Shown: positions 26,646 through 34,622 of the stretch, in pieces
Layout: each line of letters opens with the position of its first letter
Numbering within the stretch: position 1 is the first letter of the stretch
Notes under the pieces: model-generated
The model's input: only the letters and a program-made list of their open reading frames with translations
Databases searched by the model: none
What the model was told of the DNA's origin: nothing
Translations under genes and position numbers: made by a program
From: Veillonella sp.
GTDB taxonomy: Bacteria > Bacillota > Negativicutes > Veillonellales > Veillonellaceae
Length of the DNA: 64,000 nucleotides
NCBI RefSeq assembly: GCF_041333735.1
Contig: NZ_JBGKFB010000001.1
Span: 372,001-436,000, forward strand
Reading direction: 5' to 3'

Positions 26646-27803
26646 ATGGACTATATCTATTTAGACAATGCAAGCACTTCATTTCCAAAAGCACCAACAG
26701 TCGCCACCGCTATGTCCGACTATATAACGAACCGTGGCATAAACATCAACCGTGGATCCTATGCTCTCGCCTACGATGTAGAGGATATTATCTATACAAC
26801 GAGACAACGACTAAATACCTTATTCAATGGTCATGATCCATCTCACGTAACCTTTACGCAGAATGTGACAATGAGCTTAAATATGGTCATCAAGGGCCTG
26901 TTGAAAGACGGTGATCATGTACTCGTTAGCTCTATGGAGCACAACGCAGTTATGAGACCTCTTACCCAACTACTGGATAAGGGCATTACCTTTGATATTA
27001 TTCCTTGTGACAAAACTGGCTCCATCCAACTTGAAAGTATAGAAGCTCTCATTCGCCCCAATACAGTGGCTATAATTATTAATCACGCATCCAATGTATG
27101 TGGCACCATACAGCCTATTGAATCAATAGGTACCATCTGCAAGGCTCATAATCTACATTTCATTGTAGACGCAGCCCAAACAGCAGGTGTTATTCCTATT
27201 GATGTAAAAGCATGTCATATAGATGCACTCTGCTTTACAGGTCATAAAGGATTATTAGGCCCCCAAGGTATTGGTGGTATTATATTGACCAAAGAAATGG
27301 CTCAAACCTTAACACCTCTTATCGCTGGTGGTACAGGTAGCTTCTCGCATCTAGAAACGATGCCTACTAACATGCCCGACGCCTTTGAAGCAGGCACGTT
27401 AAATCTACCTGGCATCATCGGACTCAATGAAGGGCTCTCCTATATTGAGTCACAAGGCATGGAGAACATTCACAACCACGAGCTAGCTTTGACAAAAGCC
27501 TTCCTCGAAGGTTTACATTCAATAACTGGAGTTAACATCATCGGCAAACAAGATATCCAAGATAGAACAGCCGTCGTATCTATCACAATTGATGATATGG
27601 ATGCTGCCAGTATTGCATATGAACTAGAGTCAAAGTATCACATCATGACACGCGTCGGACTACACTGTGCCCCACGAGCACACCAAACGCTAGGTACCTA
27701 TCCAGAAGGAACCGTGCGCTTCTCCTTTGGCTATGCCAATACACTTGAAGATGTAGATATGGCATTATCTGCACTACATACAATCCTGAAAAATACTAAA
27801 TAA
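26646..27803 (+). CDS. Cysteine desulfurase family (class V aminotransferase) protein
   Basis: 385-residue PLP enzyme of the NifS/SufS fold. Seen: DNASTSFPKAP at the N-terminus, VTFTQNVTMSLN, the pyridine-stacking/acidic VDAAQTAGV, the Schiff-base Lys in CFTGHKGLLGPQG, and VGLHCAPRAH, in which Cys could be the persulfide/selenide-carrying residue. This resembles the cysteine-desulfurase-like proteins found with YedE and selenium-dependent molybdenum hydroxylase genes. The frame opens at 26511, but GGAGATTATCT immediately precedes ATG 26646, and the family N-terminus begins there. It is divergent from yedE. Probably releases S or Se from cysteine/selenocysteine for the neighbouring carriers. 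Confidence 0.85.
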   Translation: MDYIYLDNASTSFPKAPTVATAMSDYITNRGININRGSYALAYDVEDIIYTTRQRLNTLFNGHDPSHVTFTQNVTMSLNMVIKGLLKDGDHVLVSSMEHNAVMRPLTQLLDKGITFDIIPCDKTGSIQLESIEALIRPNTVAIIINHASNVCGTIQPIESIGTICKAHNLHFIVDAAQTAGVIPIDVKACHIDALCFTGHKGLLGPQGIGGIILTKEMAQTLTPLIAGGTGSFSHLETMPTNMPDAFEAGTLNLPGIIGLNEGLSYIESQGMENIHNHELALTKAFLEGLHSITGVNIIGKQDIQDRTAVVSITIDDMDAASIAYELESKYHIMTRVGLHCAPRAHQTLGTYPEGTVRFSFGYANTLEDVDMALSALHTILKNTK

Positions 27804-27817
27804 TAATTATCACCGTT

Positions 27818-27848
27818 AAGGCTATATACTCTGGTATATAGCCTTTTA
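27818..27848 (+). terminator. Terminator after desulfurase-like gene
   Basis: AAGGCTATATAC/GTATATAGCCTT with a 4-base loop and T-run; also usable by the convergent radical SAM operon. Confidence 0.8.
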
Positions 27849-27853
27849 TGCTT

Positions 27854-28684
27854 CTACGCTTCACACAAACGACCGATAGCATCAGCTCTACAGCGCTTAC
27901 AGTGCGTCATCTGTGGCACATAGTGACCAATAAATTGACGCATATTGTCGATTTCTTCTGCAGTCGGTCCTCGATGGTTTTCAAAGGCTGTATCATGAAC
28001 TGGAATCATAGCAATACAGTTCATCAAATCTACGCCCCATGCTTCCGCTTGTTTAGCGATAGCTGGTACATGGTCCATATTTACATCAGGTACTACTACA
28101 GTATTAATCTTAACGATGATGTTCTTTTCCTTTAATTTACGAATACTTTCAGCCTGACGTTCTAATAAGATACGGGCCCCATCAATCCCCTTATAGATGT
28201 TCCCATCATAGCGAACCATGGAATACACATGTTTAGCAATCTCTGGATCAATAGCATTAGCCGTAATCGTTACATGAGTAATCCCTAAATCAGCGATTTC
28301 ATCGACATAATCAGGCACTGCCAAGCCATTACTAGATAAACAGAGCATGACGTGAGGGAAATCTTTTTTTACAAGACGGAATGTTTCAAGTGTCTTATCC
28401 GCATCACACATAGGATCTCCAGGTCCTGCAATGCCCACAACAGAAATATCCTTACGTGCATCAAATACCTTATGCACAAAGGCTGCTGCCTCTTGTGGCG
28501 TATAAACATGTTGCGTCACGCCCGGTCTATTTTCGTTAGCGCAATCGTACTTGCGATTACAATAATTACATTGAATATTACAATTCGGTGCAACTGGCAA
28601 ATGTAAACGTCCCCAATTAGCGGCAGCATCCTTGTTGTAACATGGATGATTTTGTAGGAAACTTTGTCCTTGAACTTCTTTCAT
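27854..28684 (-). CDS. NifB-like radical SAM protein
   Basis: 276-residue radical SAM enzyme closely patterned on the NifB core, which fuses two [4Fe-4S] clusters into the 8Fe-9S-C precursor of nitrogenase cofactors. The radical SAM cluster ligands are C35, C39 and C42 (CNIQCNYC). The extra positions that hold the substrate clusters in NifB also appear: HPC (H13, C15), C48 (KYDC), C115 (LCLSSNG) and CKRC (C262, C265) in CKRCRADAIG. GIAGPGDP is conserved. There is no NifX-like tail. It is the last gene of an operon with a NapH-like protein (2-base gap) and a Tat-exported binding protein. No nitrogenase gene is visible in the window, so the product may serve another metalloprotein. Confidence 0.85.
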   Translation of the reverse strand: MKEVQGQSFLQNHPCYNKDAAANWGRLHLPVAPNCNIQCNYCNRKYDCANENRPGVTQHVYTPQEAAAFVHKVFDARKDISVVGIAGPGDPMCDADKTLETFRLVKKDFPHVMLCLSSNGLAVPDYVDEIADLGITHVTITANAIDPEIAKHVYSMVRYDGNIYKGIDGARILLERQAESIRKLKEKNIIVKINTVVVPDVNMDHVPAIAKQAEAWGVDLMNCIAMIPVHDTAFENHRGPTAEEIDNMRQFIGHYVPQMTHCKRCRADAIGRLCEA

Positions 28685-28686
28685 AA

Positions 28687-29493
28687 TTAACCTTTCCGAC
28701 CAAATCTAATAGCATCTTTATGGCATACATGCAAACAGTCACCACAGTTGGTGCAATTCATTTCATTTGGTCGTGTACCCATTTCACAAACACGTAGACA
28801 CGCATCACAATCGTCACAATCACTAGTTTTATATACTTTAAAAATGGAAATTTTCCGTAATAATTCCATTACCCCACCAAATGGACATACAAAGCGACAC
28901 CAAGCATTGGCGATGATAAGGGAACCAGCAATAATGGAGACGACCGTTATAGTGCGAGCCGCCCAATACCATTCGGAGAACTGCATAGATAAAATGACAG
29001 CATTAAAATATTCATCGCTCGTCCGAATTGGAATCATAATGCGGGGATTACCAAATTTGAAGTATACTACGAGCCCTAAAATTATAGTGACTACCATGCC
29101 GAGTTGAAGGAATCGCATGTAATGTTTACGATTTCTTAATGGTCCCATAGATATTTTTCCTAGCATTTGGTTAACCCACCCACTTGGGCAGAACCAACTA
29201 CAAAATGCTCGACCAAAGAATACGACCATAATGGGCAGAATAATCCACCAAGCATAGAAATATGTCGTAATACGGCCCCAGCAGGTAATCATGGAACAGC
29301 TTTCACAGTTTACAAATGGCACAATATAAGGGCATCGGAATATGCCATAATATACCCATTTCCCCATAATAAAGAGGAAAATAAACTGTACGATACGACG
29401 CCAAAGCGTTAAATTCTTAGGGGCTTGTTTACCAGATATACCAGAACTGCCTTGGGACCTACAGGATGTAGATGACGGACAATGACTACACAT
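28687..29493 (-). CDS. NapH-like membrane ferredoxin (4Fe-4S)
   Basis: 268-residue membrane protein with about four hydrophobic helices, two CxxxCP motifs after membrane segments (FCSWFCPSGW, WCRFVCPFGG), a CESCSMITCWG motif in the first loop, and a C-terminal pair of 4Fe-4S sites (CDDCDACLRVC and CTNCGDCLHVC). The arrangement is that of the NapH/NosR/CcoG group, which pass electrons from the quinone pool or cytoplasm across the membrane. The Cys-rich N-terminus MCSHCPSSTSC is unusual. It overlaps the end of the binding-protein gene by 8 bases and precedes the NifB-like gene. The partner it reduces is unknown. Confidence 0.8.
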   Translation of the reverse strand: MCSHCPSSTSCRSQGSSGISGKQAPKNLTLWRRIVQFIFLFIMGKWVYYGIFRCPYIVPFVNCESCSMITCWGRITTYFYAWWIILPIMVVFFGRAFCSWFCPSGWVNQMLGKISMGPLRNRKHYMRFLQLGMVVTIILGLVVYFKFGNPRIMIPIRTSDEYFNAVILSMQFSEWYWAARTITVVSIIAGSLIIANAWCRFVCPFGGVMELLRKISIFKVYKTSDCDDCDACLRVCEMGTRPNEMNCTNCGDCLHVCHKDAIRFGRKG

Positions 29494-30349
29494 CTTTCAC
29501 ACCAAACCTTTCTATCAAATCGAGACCTCTCGCACTATGAACGGATGTAAATCCGTGATTTTCTAAGATTTGTTGCCCTTCTTGGGAGCGTGTAAATTCA
29601 ATATAGTCCGCAGCCAATGCACGATCTTGTACATATTTCATTGTATTAATGGTGAAAGTAAGTGGTGCAGGCGGCACAAATTGTGCAGGAATGGAGAAGT
29701 ACTCAATACGATCCTTGAATCGATCATGTGTAGTAAGTCGCTTTTCAATGATAGATACATCTGCTTTACCTTCTACAAGGTCACACATCATGGAGATTAC
29801 ACAAGCATTTTCGGCTATCATATTCTTCATAATGCCATCAGTTAATCCTGACAGTTTCATAATTCCCTTTACAGAGGCACTACCAGGAGGTGATGCACCT
29901 AATGGCAACATAACGCGTACACCGGGCTCTGCCATATCCTTCAAATCACGAATTCCTGCTGGATTTCCCTTAGGTGTAACGATGACATAATCCGTAAAAC
30001 ATAATGGTTCAAAAGCAATGCTTACGCCCTTTTTGCGCATGTTCTTTGCTAACTCTAAGCCGCGAGCCCCAAAGACTTCGGTGCGGCTTTTTTCGGCAAG
30101 CAACGATTTACCAATAGCACCTGCAAAGGCACCAGTGTACTGAATATTGTGCCCTGTATGCATCGTATAGACTTGGTTTAAATCAAGGAATGCTTCCGAC
30201 AAACCTCCACAAGTCCATACTTGCAATGAATCAGACTGTGTTGGCTTATAGGCACCGCGTATAAATGACGGTACAGCTGACGCAGCTGCTAACGCTAAAG
30301 CACCACCAATAAACTGGCGACGGGATATATCCTTTTTCAAAAATCCCAT
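29486..30349 (-). CDS. Tat-exported ModA-like substrate-binding protein
   Basis: 287 residues with a twin-arginine signal: DISRRQFIGG followed by a hydrophobic stretch (ALALAAASAVPSF). The mature part is a type 2 periplasmic binding protein (LQVWTCGGLSEAF, GAIGKSLLAEKSRTEVFG, FTDYVIVTPKGNPAG, PAPLTFTIN), nearest to ModA/WtpA-like oxyanion binders. Export by Tat suggests cofactor loading or folding before export, odd for a plain binding protein. AAGGTGG lies 7 bases before ATG 30349; a GTG at 30367 is upstream in frame but less likely. It is the first gene of a three-gene operon lacking any permease or ATPase. Confidence 0.8.
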   Translation of the reverse strand: MGFLKKDISRRQFIGGALALAAASAVPSFIRGAYKPTQSDSLQVWTCGGLSEAFLDLNQVYTMHTGHNIQYTGAFAGAIGKSLLAEKSRTEVFGARGLELAKNMRKKGVSIAFEPLCFTDYVIVTPKGNPAGIRDLKDMAEPGVRVMLPLGASPPGSASVKGIMKLSGLTDGIMKNMIAENACVISMMCDLVEGKADVSIIEKRLTTHDRFKDRIEYFSIPAQFVPPAPLTFTINTMKYVQDRALAADYIEFTRSQEGQQILENHGFTSVHSARGLDLIERFGVKDV

Positions 30350-30590
30350 GTACTTACCACCTTTCACTGAACTTTACAGTACTAAGCATATACTCACATT
30401 ATAGTATAAAAGCTATAAACTTTTCTGATTACATGCATAAATTTAATTAATTCAGCTATATAGATTAATCATATAGAATCCGTTTTTAAAGGCATAATTA
30501 TAAATTTTCATCATATATTTCTATATCTATTATATTGAATATTTGTTACACTCAGTAAATATGATAATCCCTGAGAATCAAAGGAATATA
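30350..30590. other. Promoter-containing spacer before the Tat/NapH/NifB operon
   Basis: A+T-rich, no gene seen. It must contain the operon promoter on the minus strand; no consensus pair is clear. Confidence 0.5.
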
Positions 30591-30593
30591 AAA

Positions 30594-30622
30594 AGAGACT
30601 ATGCGTTTAAAGCATAGTCTCT
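30594..30622. terminator. Hairpin downstream of rpsR
   Basis: AGAGACTATGC/GCATAGTCTCT with a 7-base loop, second of two stem-loops after rpsR. Confidence 0.6.
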
Positions 30623-30637
30623 ATTCATAAAAGCAAA

Positions 30638-30669
30638 AAGGCGGCACAACCAAATGGTTGTACCGCCTT
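30638..30669 (-). terminator. Terminator of the rpsF-ssb-rpsR operon
   Basis: AAGGCGG-ACAACC/GGTTGT-CCGCCTT stem (one mismatch) followed on the minus strand by TTTTTG, 11 bases after the rpsR stop. Confidence 0.85.
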
Positions 30670-30679
30670 GATTCATCAA

Positions 30680-30910
30680 TTATTCAGCAGTGAATGGCAA
30701 TAAAGCAATTGCACGTGCACGTTTGATAGATGTAGTCAATTTGCGTTGATGTTTTGCGCAAGTACCGGAAATACGACGAGGTAAGATTTTGCCGCGTTCA
30801 GTCGTAAAACGACGAAGTTTAGCAACGTCTTTATAGTCGATTTGATCGATATGGTCTGCACAGAAAACGCATACTTTTCTTCTTGGCTTTCTGCCTCTAT
30901 CTCTTCTCAT
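30680..30910 (-). CDS. rpsR: Small ribosomal subunit protein bS18
   Basis: 76-residue basic ribosomal protein that binds 16S rRNA as a heterodimer with S6 on the platform of the 30S subunit. Visible family core: VCVFCADHIDQIDYKDVAKLRR-type segment, PRRISGTCAKHQRKL and the ending TSIKRARAIALLPFT. Last gene of the conserved rpsF-ssb-rpsR operon, 39 bases after ssb. Confidence 0.98.
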   Translation of the reverse strand: MRRDRGRKPRRKVCVFCADHIDQIDYKDVAKLRRFTTERGKILPRRISGTCAKHQRKLTTSIKRARAIALLPFTAE

Positions 30911-30949
30911 TGCGAATCCTCCTTTTCGAATTAGTAGGAGTCCCTGACA

Positions 30950-31348
30950 CTAGAACGGGATGTTTTCGTCATCGCCGCCTGTACTGAAACTATCAAAATT
31001 GGACCCACCTTCGAAAGAATTAGTATTCATATCAAGGGATTGGCCCACAAAGTTCGCTACTACTTCAGTAACGTACCGTTTTTGACCGTCCTGAGTCTCG
31101 TAAGAACGAGTTTGCAAACGACCTTCTACAAAGCAACGACTGCCTTTACGAAGATTGCCTGCCGCTTCACCAAGTTTACCCCAAGCAACGCAGTTGATGA
31201 AAGCAGTTTGTTCTTTCGTCTCATTTGTTGTGGAATCAATATAGGTGTTTGTGGCAGCTACTGTGAAAGTTGCTACCGCACGACCAGTTTTGGTATAGCG
31301 TACTTCAGGATCACGAGCTAAATTACCTAGAATTTGTACAGAGTTCAT
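30950..31348 (-). CDS. ssb: Single-stranded DNA-binding protein
   Basis: 132-residue SSB: an N-terminal OB-fold (MNSVQILGNLARDPEVRYTK, FINCVAWGKLGEAAG, VEGRLQTRSYE), a short disordered linker, and the acidic C-terminal tip DDENIPF that recruits replication and repair partners. The linker is short, so the protein is smaller than many SSBs (160-180), but this is common in Firmicutes. It binds single-stranded DNA in replication, recombination and repair. Sits between rpsF and rpsR as usual, and is translated from GGAGG before its ATG. Confidence 0.97.
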   Translation of the reverse strand: MNSVQILGNLARDPEVRYTKTGRAVATFTVAATNTYIDSTTNETKEQTAFINCVAWGKLGEAAGNLRKGSRCFVEGRLQTRSYETQDGQKRYVTEVVANFVGQSLDMNTNSFEGGSNFDSFSTGGDDENIPF

Positions 31349-31367
31349 GTTTTCCTCCAGGCTTTAA

Positions 31368-31652
31368 TTATGCTTCGTGTTTAACAATTAGATGTCTTAG
31401 GACTTCATCGTTGATTTTCAATACACGATCGATTTCTTTGATTTCAGCAGGAGCTGCTTCAAAGTTGATCAATACATAGAAACCGTCAGTGAATTTCTTC
31501 ACAGCGTAAGCAAGACGACGCTTGCCCCAACGATCTACCTTTTCTACTGTGCCGCCTACACGAGCAATTAAAGCTTCTACTTTTTCAATAACAGCGTTAG
31601 TTGCTTCCTCTTCAGCTGGTTTCACAATAAACATGACTTCGTATTTGTTCAT
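31368..31652 (-). CDS. rpsF: Small ribosomal subunit protein bS6
   Basis: 94-residue ribosomal protein with the S6 fold: MNKYEVMFIVKP at the N-terminus, VDRWGKRRLAYAVKKFTDGFYVLINFEA in the centre and a short tail ending DEVLRHLIVKHEA. It forms the S6:S18 pair on the 30S platform. First gene of the operon, with GAGGAGGTGA before the ATG. A stem-loop in its leader may be the feedback site for S6:S18. Confidence 0.98.
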   Translation of the reverse strand: MNKYEVMFIVKPAEEEATNAVIEKVEALIARVGGTVEKVDRWGKRRLAYAVKKFTDGFYVLINFEAAPAEIKEIDRVLKINDEVLRHLIVKHEA

Positions 31653-31681
31653 ACAAAATCACCTCCTCTTTCGGACTAATG

Positions 31682-31702
31682 CCCCTATCGACACATAGGG
31701 GT
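31682..31702 (-). promoter_or_regulatory. Stem-loop in the rpsF leader
   Basis: CCCCTAT/ATAGGGG hairpin with a 6-base loop about 30 bases before rpsF, followed by GTCCGAAAGAGG. S6:S18 is known to repress its own operon by binding a CCG-bearing leader hairpin in many bacteria; here the CCG lies just 3' of the stem rather than in an obvious bulge, so the match is tentative. Confidence 0.4.
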
Positions 31703-31794
31703 AGGAAGTGCTTACCATCAATAAGCCTTACTATTATAACCTAAAAAAAGAATGAAAGCAAGAGCTCAAATTTAAGCCCTTGCTTTCACCAATA

Positions 31795-32979
31795 TTATAT
31801 ACGATTATATTTTTCATCTTCAGGAAAGGCGATAATGGCACAAATAATAACAAATAATGTAATGACCCCCATCATAGGATCTGCAGTATCGTTTGGTAAG
31901 AAGGTAAGCATCAACGATGATACAATACCACTACCATATTGCATAGCCCCTAGTAATGCCGCCCCAGACCCAGCCATTCTACCTGCTCTATCTAATGCTA
32001 ATGCATTTGTTACAGCTGCAATGATACCATTCATGGAGAAGAATAAGAAGCAGCCAATAACGATTAACCACAGTGAATGGTAACCTAAAACCATCAAGCC
32101 CATTACAACGGATACACAAATAGCTGCAAATAATGTGGCATATCGCAATAATCTATCAAGGCGTATAGCACTTACAATACGACGATTGATTGCGCTCAGT
32201 AACATGACACCAATAATATTAACAGAAAATAGATAACCAAAATACTCTTTTGGCACCTCATAGACATCAATATATACATAAGGCGAGCCTGTTAAAAACG
32301 CATAGATAGCAATATAAAAGGAACTAACACATAGCGTATACTTCATAAAGCCTTTGTTACGTAATAAAATCCAATAATTATTATAGGTATGGCTTATAGA
32401 TTTTTTACTGCGCTTCTCTACAGGATGTGTTTCAGGAATAACTAATACGGCAACGAGCATCAAAATACCAATAGCAACTAATAACCAAAAGATTGAATGC
32501 CAAGTATACCACACGAGTAGATGCCCAGCGAGCATCGGCCCAGCTATGGGAGCTATGGCCATAACAATAGCTAATGTAGATAACATTTTTGCCGCCTCAG
32601 TCCGACCATATAAGTCACGAATCATAGCCCGTGATAACATAGGCCCTACGCAGGCTCCAAATGCTTGGAACACGCGCCAAGCTAGTAATTCTAGCATAGA
32701 TGAACTCAAGGCACAGCCTACTGAGCCTATGATAAATAAGACTATCCCCATAATAAGCGGCTTCTTACGACCAATTTTATCGCTAACAGCGCCCCAAAAA
32801 AGCTGAGCTAGCGCAAAACCTATTAAGAAACCAGTCAACGTTAACTCTGCATCACCATGGAGATCACGCCCCATCTCTGGCATGGCAGGCAAATAAATAT
32901 CCGTCGATAACGACGTAAACGCCATCAAAGCACTTAATATAGAAGTAAAAAGCCATCCCTTATTGCTAATCGTCAGCAT
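31795..32979 (-). CDS. Bcr/CflA family multidrug efflux transporter
   Basis: 394-residue inner-membrane MFS protein with 12 helices. The N-terminal signature LSTDIYLPAMPEM and the loop SDKIGRKKPLIMG are typical of the Bcr/CflA (DHA1) group, which exports drugs such as bicyclomycin or sulfur compounds such as cysteine. The middle signature RDLYGRTEAAKMLS and GPMLAGHLL follow. It is monocistronic, downstream of the ribosomal operon promoter region but on the same strand. The substrate cannot be assigned. Confidence 0.88.
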   Translation of the reverse strand: MLTISNKGWLFTSILSALMAFTSLSTDIYLPAMPEMGRDLHGDAELTLTGFLIGFALAQLFWGAVSDKIGRKKPLIMGIVLFIIGSVGCALSSSMLELLAWRVFQAFGACVGPMLSRAMIRDLYGRTEAAKMLSTLAIVMAIAPIAGPMLAGHLLVWYTWHSIFWLLVAIGILMLVAVLVIPETHPVEKRSKKSISHTYNNYWILLRNKGFMKYTLCVSSFYIAIYAFLTGSPYVYIDVYEVPKEYFGYLFSVNIIGVMLLSAINRRIVSAIRLDRLLRYATLFAAICVSVVMGLMVLGYHSLWLIVIGCFLFFSMNGIIAAVTNALALDRAGRMAGSGAALLGAMQYGSGIVSSLMLTFLPNDTADPMMGVITLFVIICAIIAFPEDEKYNRI

Positions 32980-33154
32980 AAAGACACCACTTTCATGTAA
33001 AATCGACTATAATATGTATGTATTTAAATTATATCAAAAACAAAGTTAATCCTATATAGTTTTGATATTTTTCAATAAAAAAGCGTAGTAAAATACTACG
33101 CAAAAATTGATCTATAGCCAAATGTCAATTCTATTTTTCTTTTAATCACATTGC

Positions 33155-33160
33155 TATACT
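33155..33160 (+). promoter_or_regulatory. Candidate -10 of the small toxin gene
   Basis: TATACT preceded by TTGC; no good -35 (TTTTTC region). It would place the mRNA start a few bases before the 5' inverted repeat at 33183. Confidence 0.4.
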
Positions 33161-33213
33161 AATACTAAGAGTCATCACGTGAGTTAGGCTCATCACCGAA
33201 AGGTGGTGATACT

Positions 33214-33291
33214 ATGAGTAAATTTGAAAAGTACTACTTAATTCTTTTTGTAATTTCCATAGCAATATCACTCTTTGCACTATTCAAATAG
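33214..33291 (+). CDS. Small hydrophobic peptide, candidate type I toxin
   Basis: 25-residue peptide: a polar start MSKFEKYY, a single hydrophobic helix of about 15 residues (LILFVISIAISLFAL) and a short FK end. This is the architecture of Fst/TxpA and the so-called holin-like toxins, which insert in the membrane. AAAGGTGGTGA lies 4-10 bases before the ATG but can be sequestered in a hairpin. The surrounding mRNA has paired 5' and 3' ends, and a convergent antisense unit overlaps its 3' part. I do not recognise a specific named family. The nuclease islet follows, convergently, 150 bases on. Confidence 0.65.
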   Translation: MSKFEKYYLILFVISIAISLFALFK

Positions 33292-33302
33292 AGTAAAGAC
33301 AA

Positions 33303-33406
33303 AAGCCTAACGCAACAGAGTATTCAAAATACTCGCACGCTAGGCAATCCTTAAAAAGTATTTATAAGATGAGCCTAACGCCACCACACGTTGATGGCTC
33401 CCTTTT
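33303..33406 (-). ncRNA. Candidate antisense RNA (antitoxin) to the toxin mRNA
   Basis: On the minus strand a TATAAT (plus-strand 33412-33417) with a weak TTTAAG 17 bases upstream could start an RNA near 33405. It would end at the hairpin 33305-33345 (GCCTA, CG, GAGTATT with their complements), which on this strand, but not on the plus strand, is followed by TTTTGTCTTT. The RNA of about 100 bases is complementary to the 3' third of the toxin mRNA. Prediction from sequence only. Confidence 0.45.
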
Positions 33407-33444
33407 TATTTATTATACAACATAAATAGAATTTCTTAAAGGAA

Positions 33445-34620
33445 TTATATGATAAACGGCTCTTTATCATTAACGACATAAACATTTCTATCAGGTAGTA
33501 TTCTCTTTAGTTTTTCAGGGATATCAGTATGAACCGGAATAACAATATCAGGATCAACCATTTCTATGAACTGAACTAAATCGTCCTTTGAGACATGACC
33601 ACTGGCATGACATATATAAGATGTATATGTATCTAACAATTCTTTCAATGCTAAATTCTCCTCAATATATCCTGTCCACATGGAATATATAATACGTACA
33701 TCATCTTTAGGGAACTCTTTAATTTTAGAAATAAAATTTTCTGTCCCTCTTACTAAAGATACAAATCCATCTTCCATATAGTATTTAGGATACCTTCCTT
33801 TATCAATAACTAATGGGCTATCATGTTTACGATACAAAGAACTTTCATAATATACATTATTAATCACAGTATCTAATATTCTTTTCTGATAAGCATCACA
33901 AATGAGTACTTTATCCGTTGGCATATTCTGCCAAATCCCCATAATACGGTCAATATTCGTAGAGGAACACATAACAAAAACATATTTCCCATCTTGAATA
34001 TATGAAGAAATATCGTCTAATACTGTGGCTTCAGATATACAATCATCTGCGTCTCTAGACAATGAGGTGCCCTCTGTAATTAATACATCAACCTCACCTA
34101 TATAGGTGTTAACTAATTTGTCTAATACGTGATGGCGCAACCCATGCATCCGAAAATCACCTGTATATAAGACACGTTTACCTTCTGCTTCAATGACAAA
34201 CATATAACTATCCGCAGCACTATGATCGATAACTAAAGGTCTGATACATATATCACCAATAGAAAAGGCATCTCCACCCCGAAATGTATTAGCACCTAAT
34301 AAGCGCAAGTATAGACCTCTATCTTGATAATCAGCACCTATTAGCGCGATTTCCTTACTTAATTCACCCATATATAATGGAATTTCTGATAGTGCAGAGG
34401 TTAGTTGGCCTAAATGATCCATATGATAATGAGAAATCACAATACCATCGCAATTAGGTATCCCTTTTGTAATACCATCTATATCTAGATTTATAGGCAT
34501 GTACTTTTCATCTAAACTTAATTCATTACCAAAATCTAACATAATGCAAGTAGATGCTGTACTAATTTCTATAGCACTACCACCAATCTGATGAGTGCCA
34601 CGATGTATAACTATATTCAT
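33445..34620 (-). CDS. RNase J-like metallo-beta-lactamase-fold hydrolase
   Basis: 391-residue soluble protein. The metal site motif H64-x-H66-x-D68-H69 (SHYHMDHLG), a second motif YTGDFRMHG, and the C-terminal HASGHVSKDDL plus IPVHTD match the beta-CASP RNase J group (HxSGHA... PVH). It is clearly shorter than RNase J (about 555) and lacks the C-terminal domain. Expected activity: an RNA (or DNA) endo- or 5'-exonuclease. It starts 2 bases after the stop of the PD-(D/E)XK-like gene, so the two form one translation-coupled unit. Codon use looks more A/T-rich than in neighbouring housekeeping genes (many ATA codons), which suggests acquisition. Confidence 0.75.
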   Translation of the reverse strand: MNIVIHRGTHQIGGSAIEISTASTCIMLDFGNELSLDEKYMPINLDIDGITKGIPNCDGIVISHYHMDHLGQLTSALSEIPLYMGELSKEIALIGADYQDRGLYLRLLGANTFRGGDAFSIGDICIRPLVIDHSAADSYMFVIEAEGKRVLYTGDFRMHGLRHHVLDKLVNTYIGEVDVLITEGTSLSRDADDCISEATVLDDISSYIQDGKYVFVMCSSTNIDRIMGIWQNMPTDKVLICDAYQKRILDTVINNVYYESSLYRKHDSPLVIDKGRYPKYYMEDGFVSLVRGTENFISKIKEFPKDDVRIIYSMWTGYIEENLALKELLDTYTSYICHASGHVSKDDLVQFIEMVDPDIVIPVHTDIPEKLKRILPDRNVYVVNDKEPFII

Positions 34621-34622
34621 AC

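Larger units (their letters stand above)
33183..33409 (+). ncRNA. Structured mRNA of a type I toxin candidate
   Basis: The predicted transcript has GTTAGGCTCATC at its 5' end (33183-33194) and the exact complement GATGAGCCTAAC near its 3' end (33368-33379), allowing a 12-base long-range 5'-3' stem. ATCACC (33192-33197) can pair with GGTGAT (33205-33210), hiding the Shine-Dalgarno. The 3' end is a terminator: GAGCC-AACG/CGTT-GGCTC (33371-33400) then CCTTTTT; its loop CCACCAC can also pair with GTGGTG of the Shine-Dalgarno. Such locking of translation is the known mode of type I toxin mRNAs. Confidence 0.6.

Noticed and set aside
27854..28684. NifB-like protein as evidence for nitrogen fixation
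   Set aside because: No nitrogenase structural or assembly genes are in the window, and NifB homologues occur in non-fixing anaerobes.
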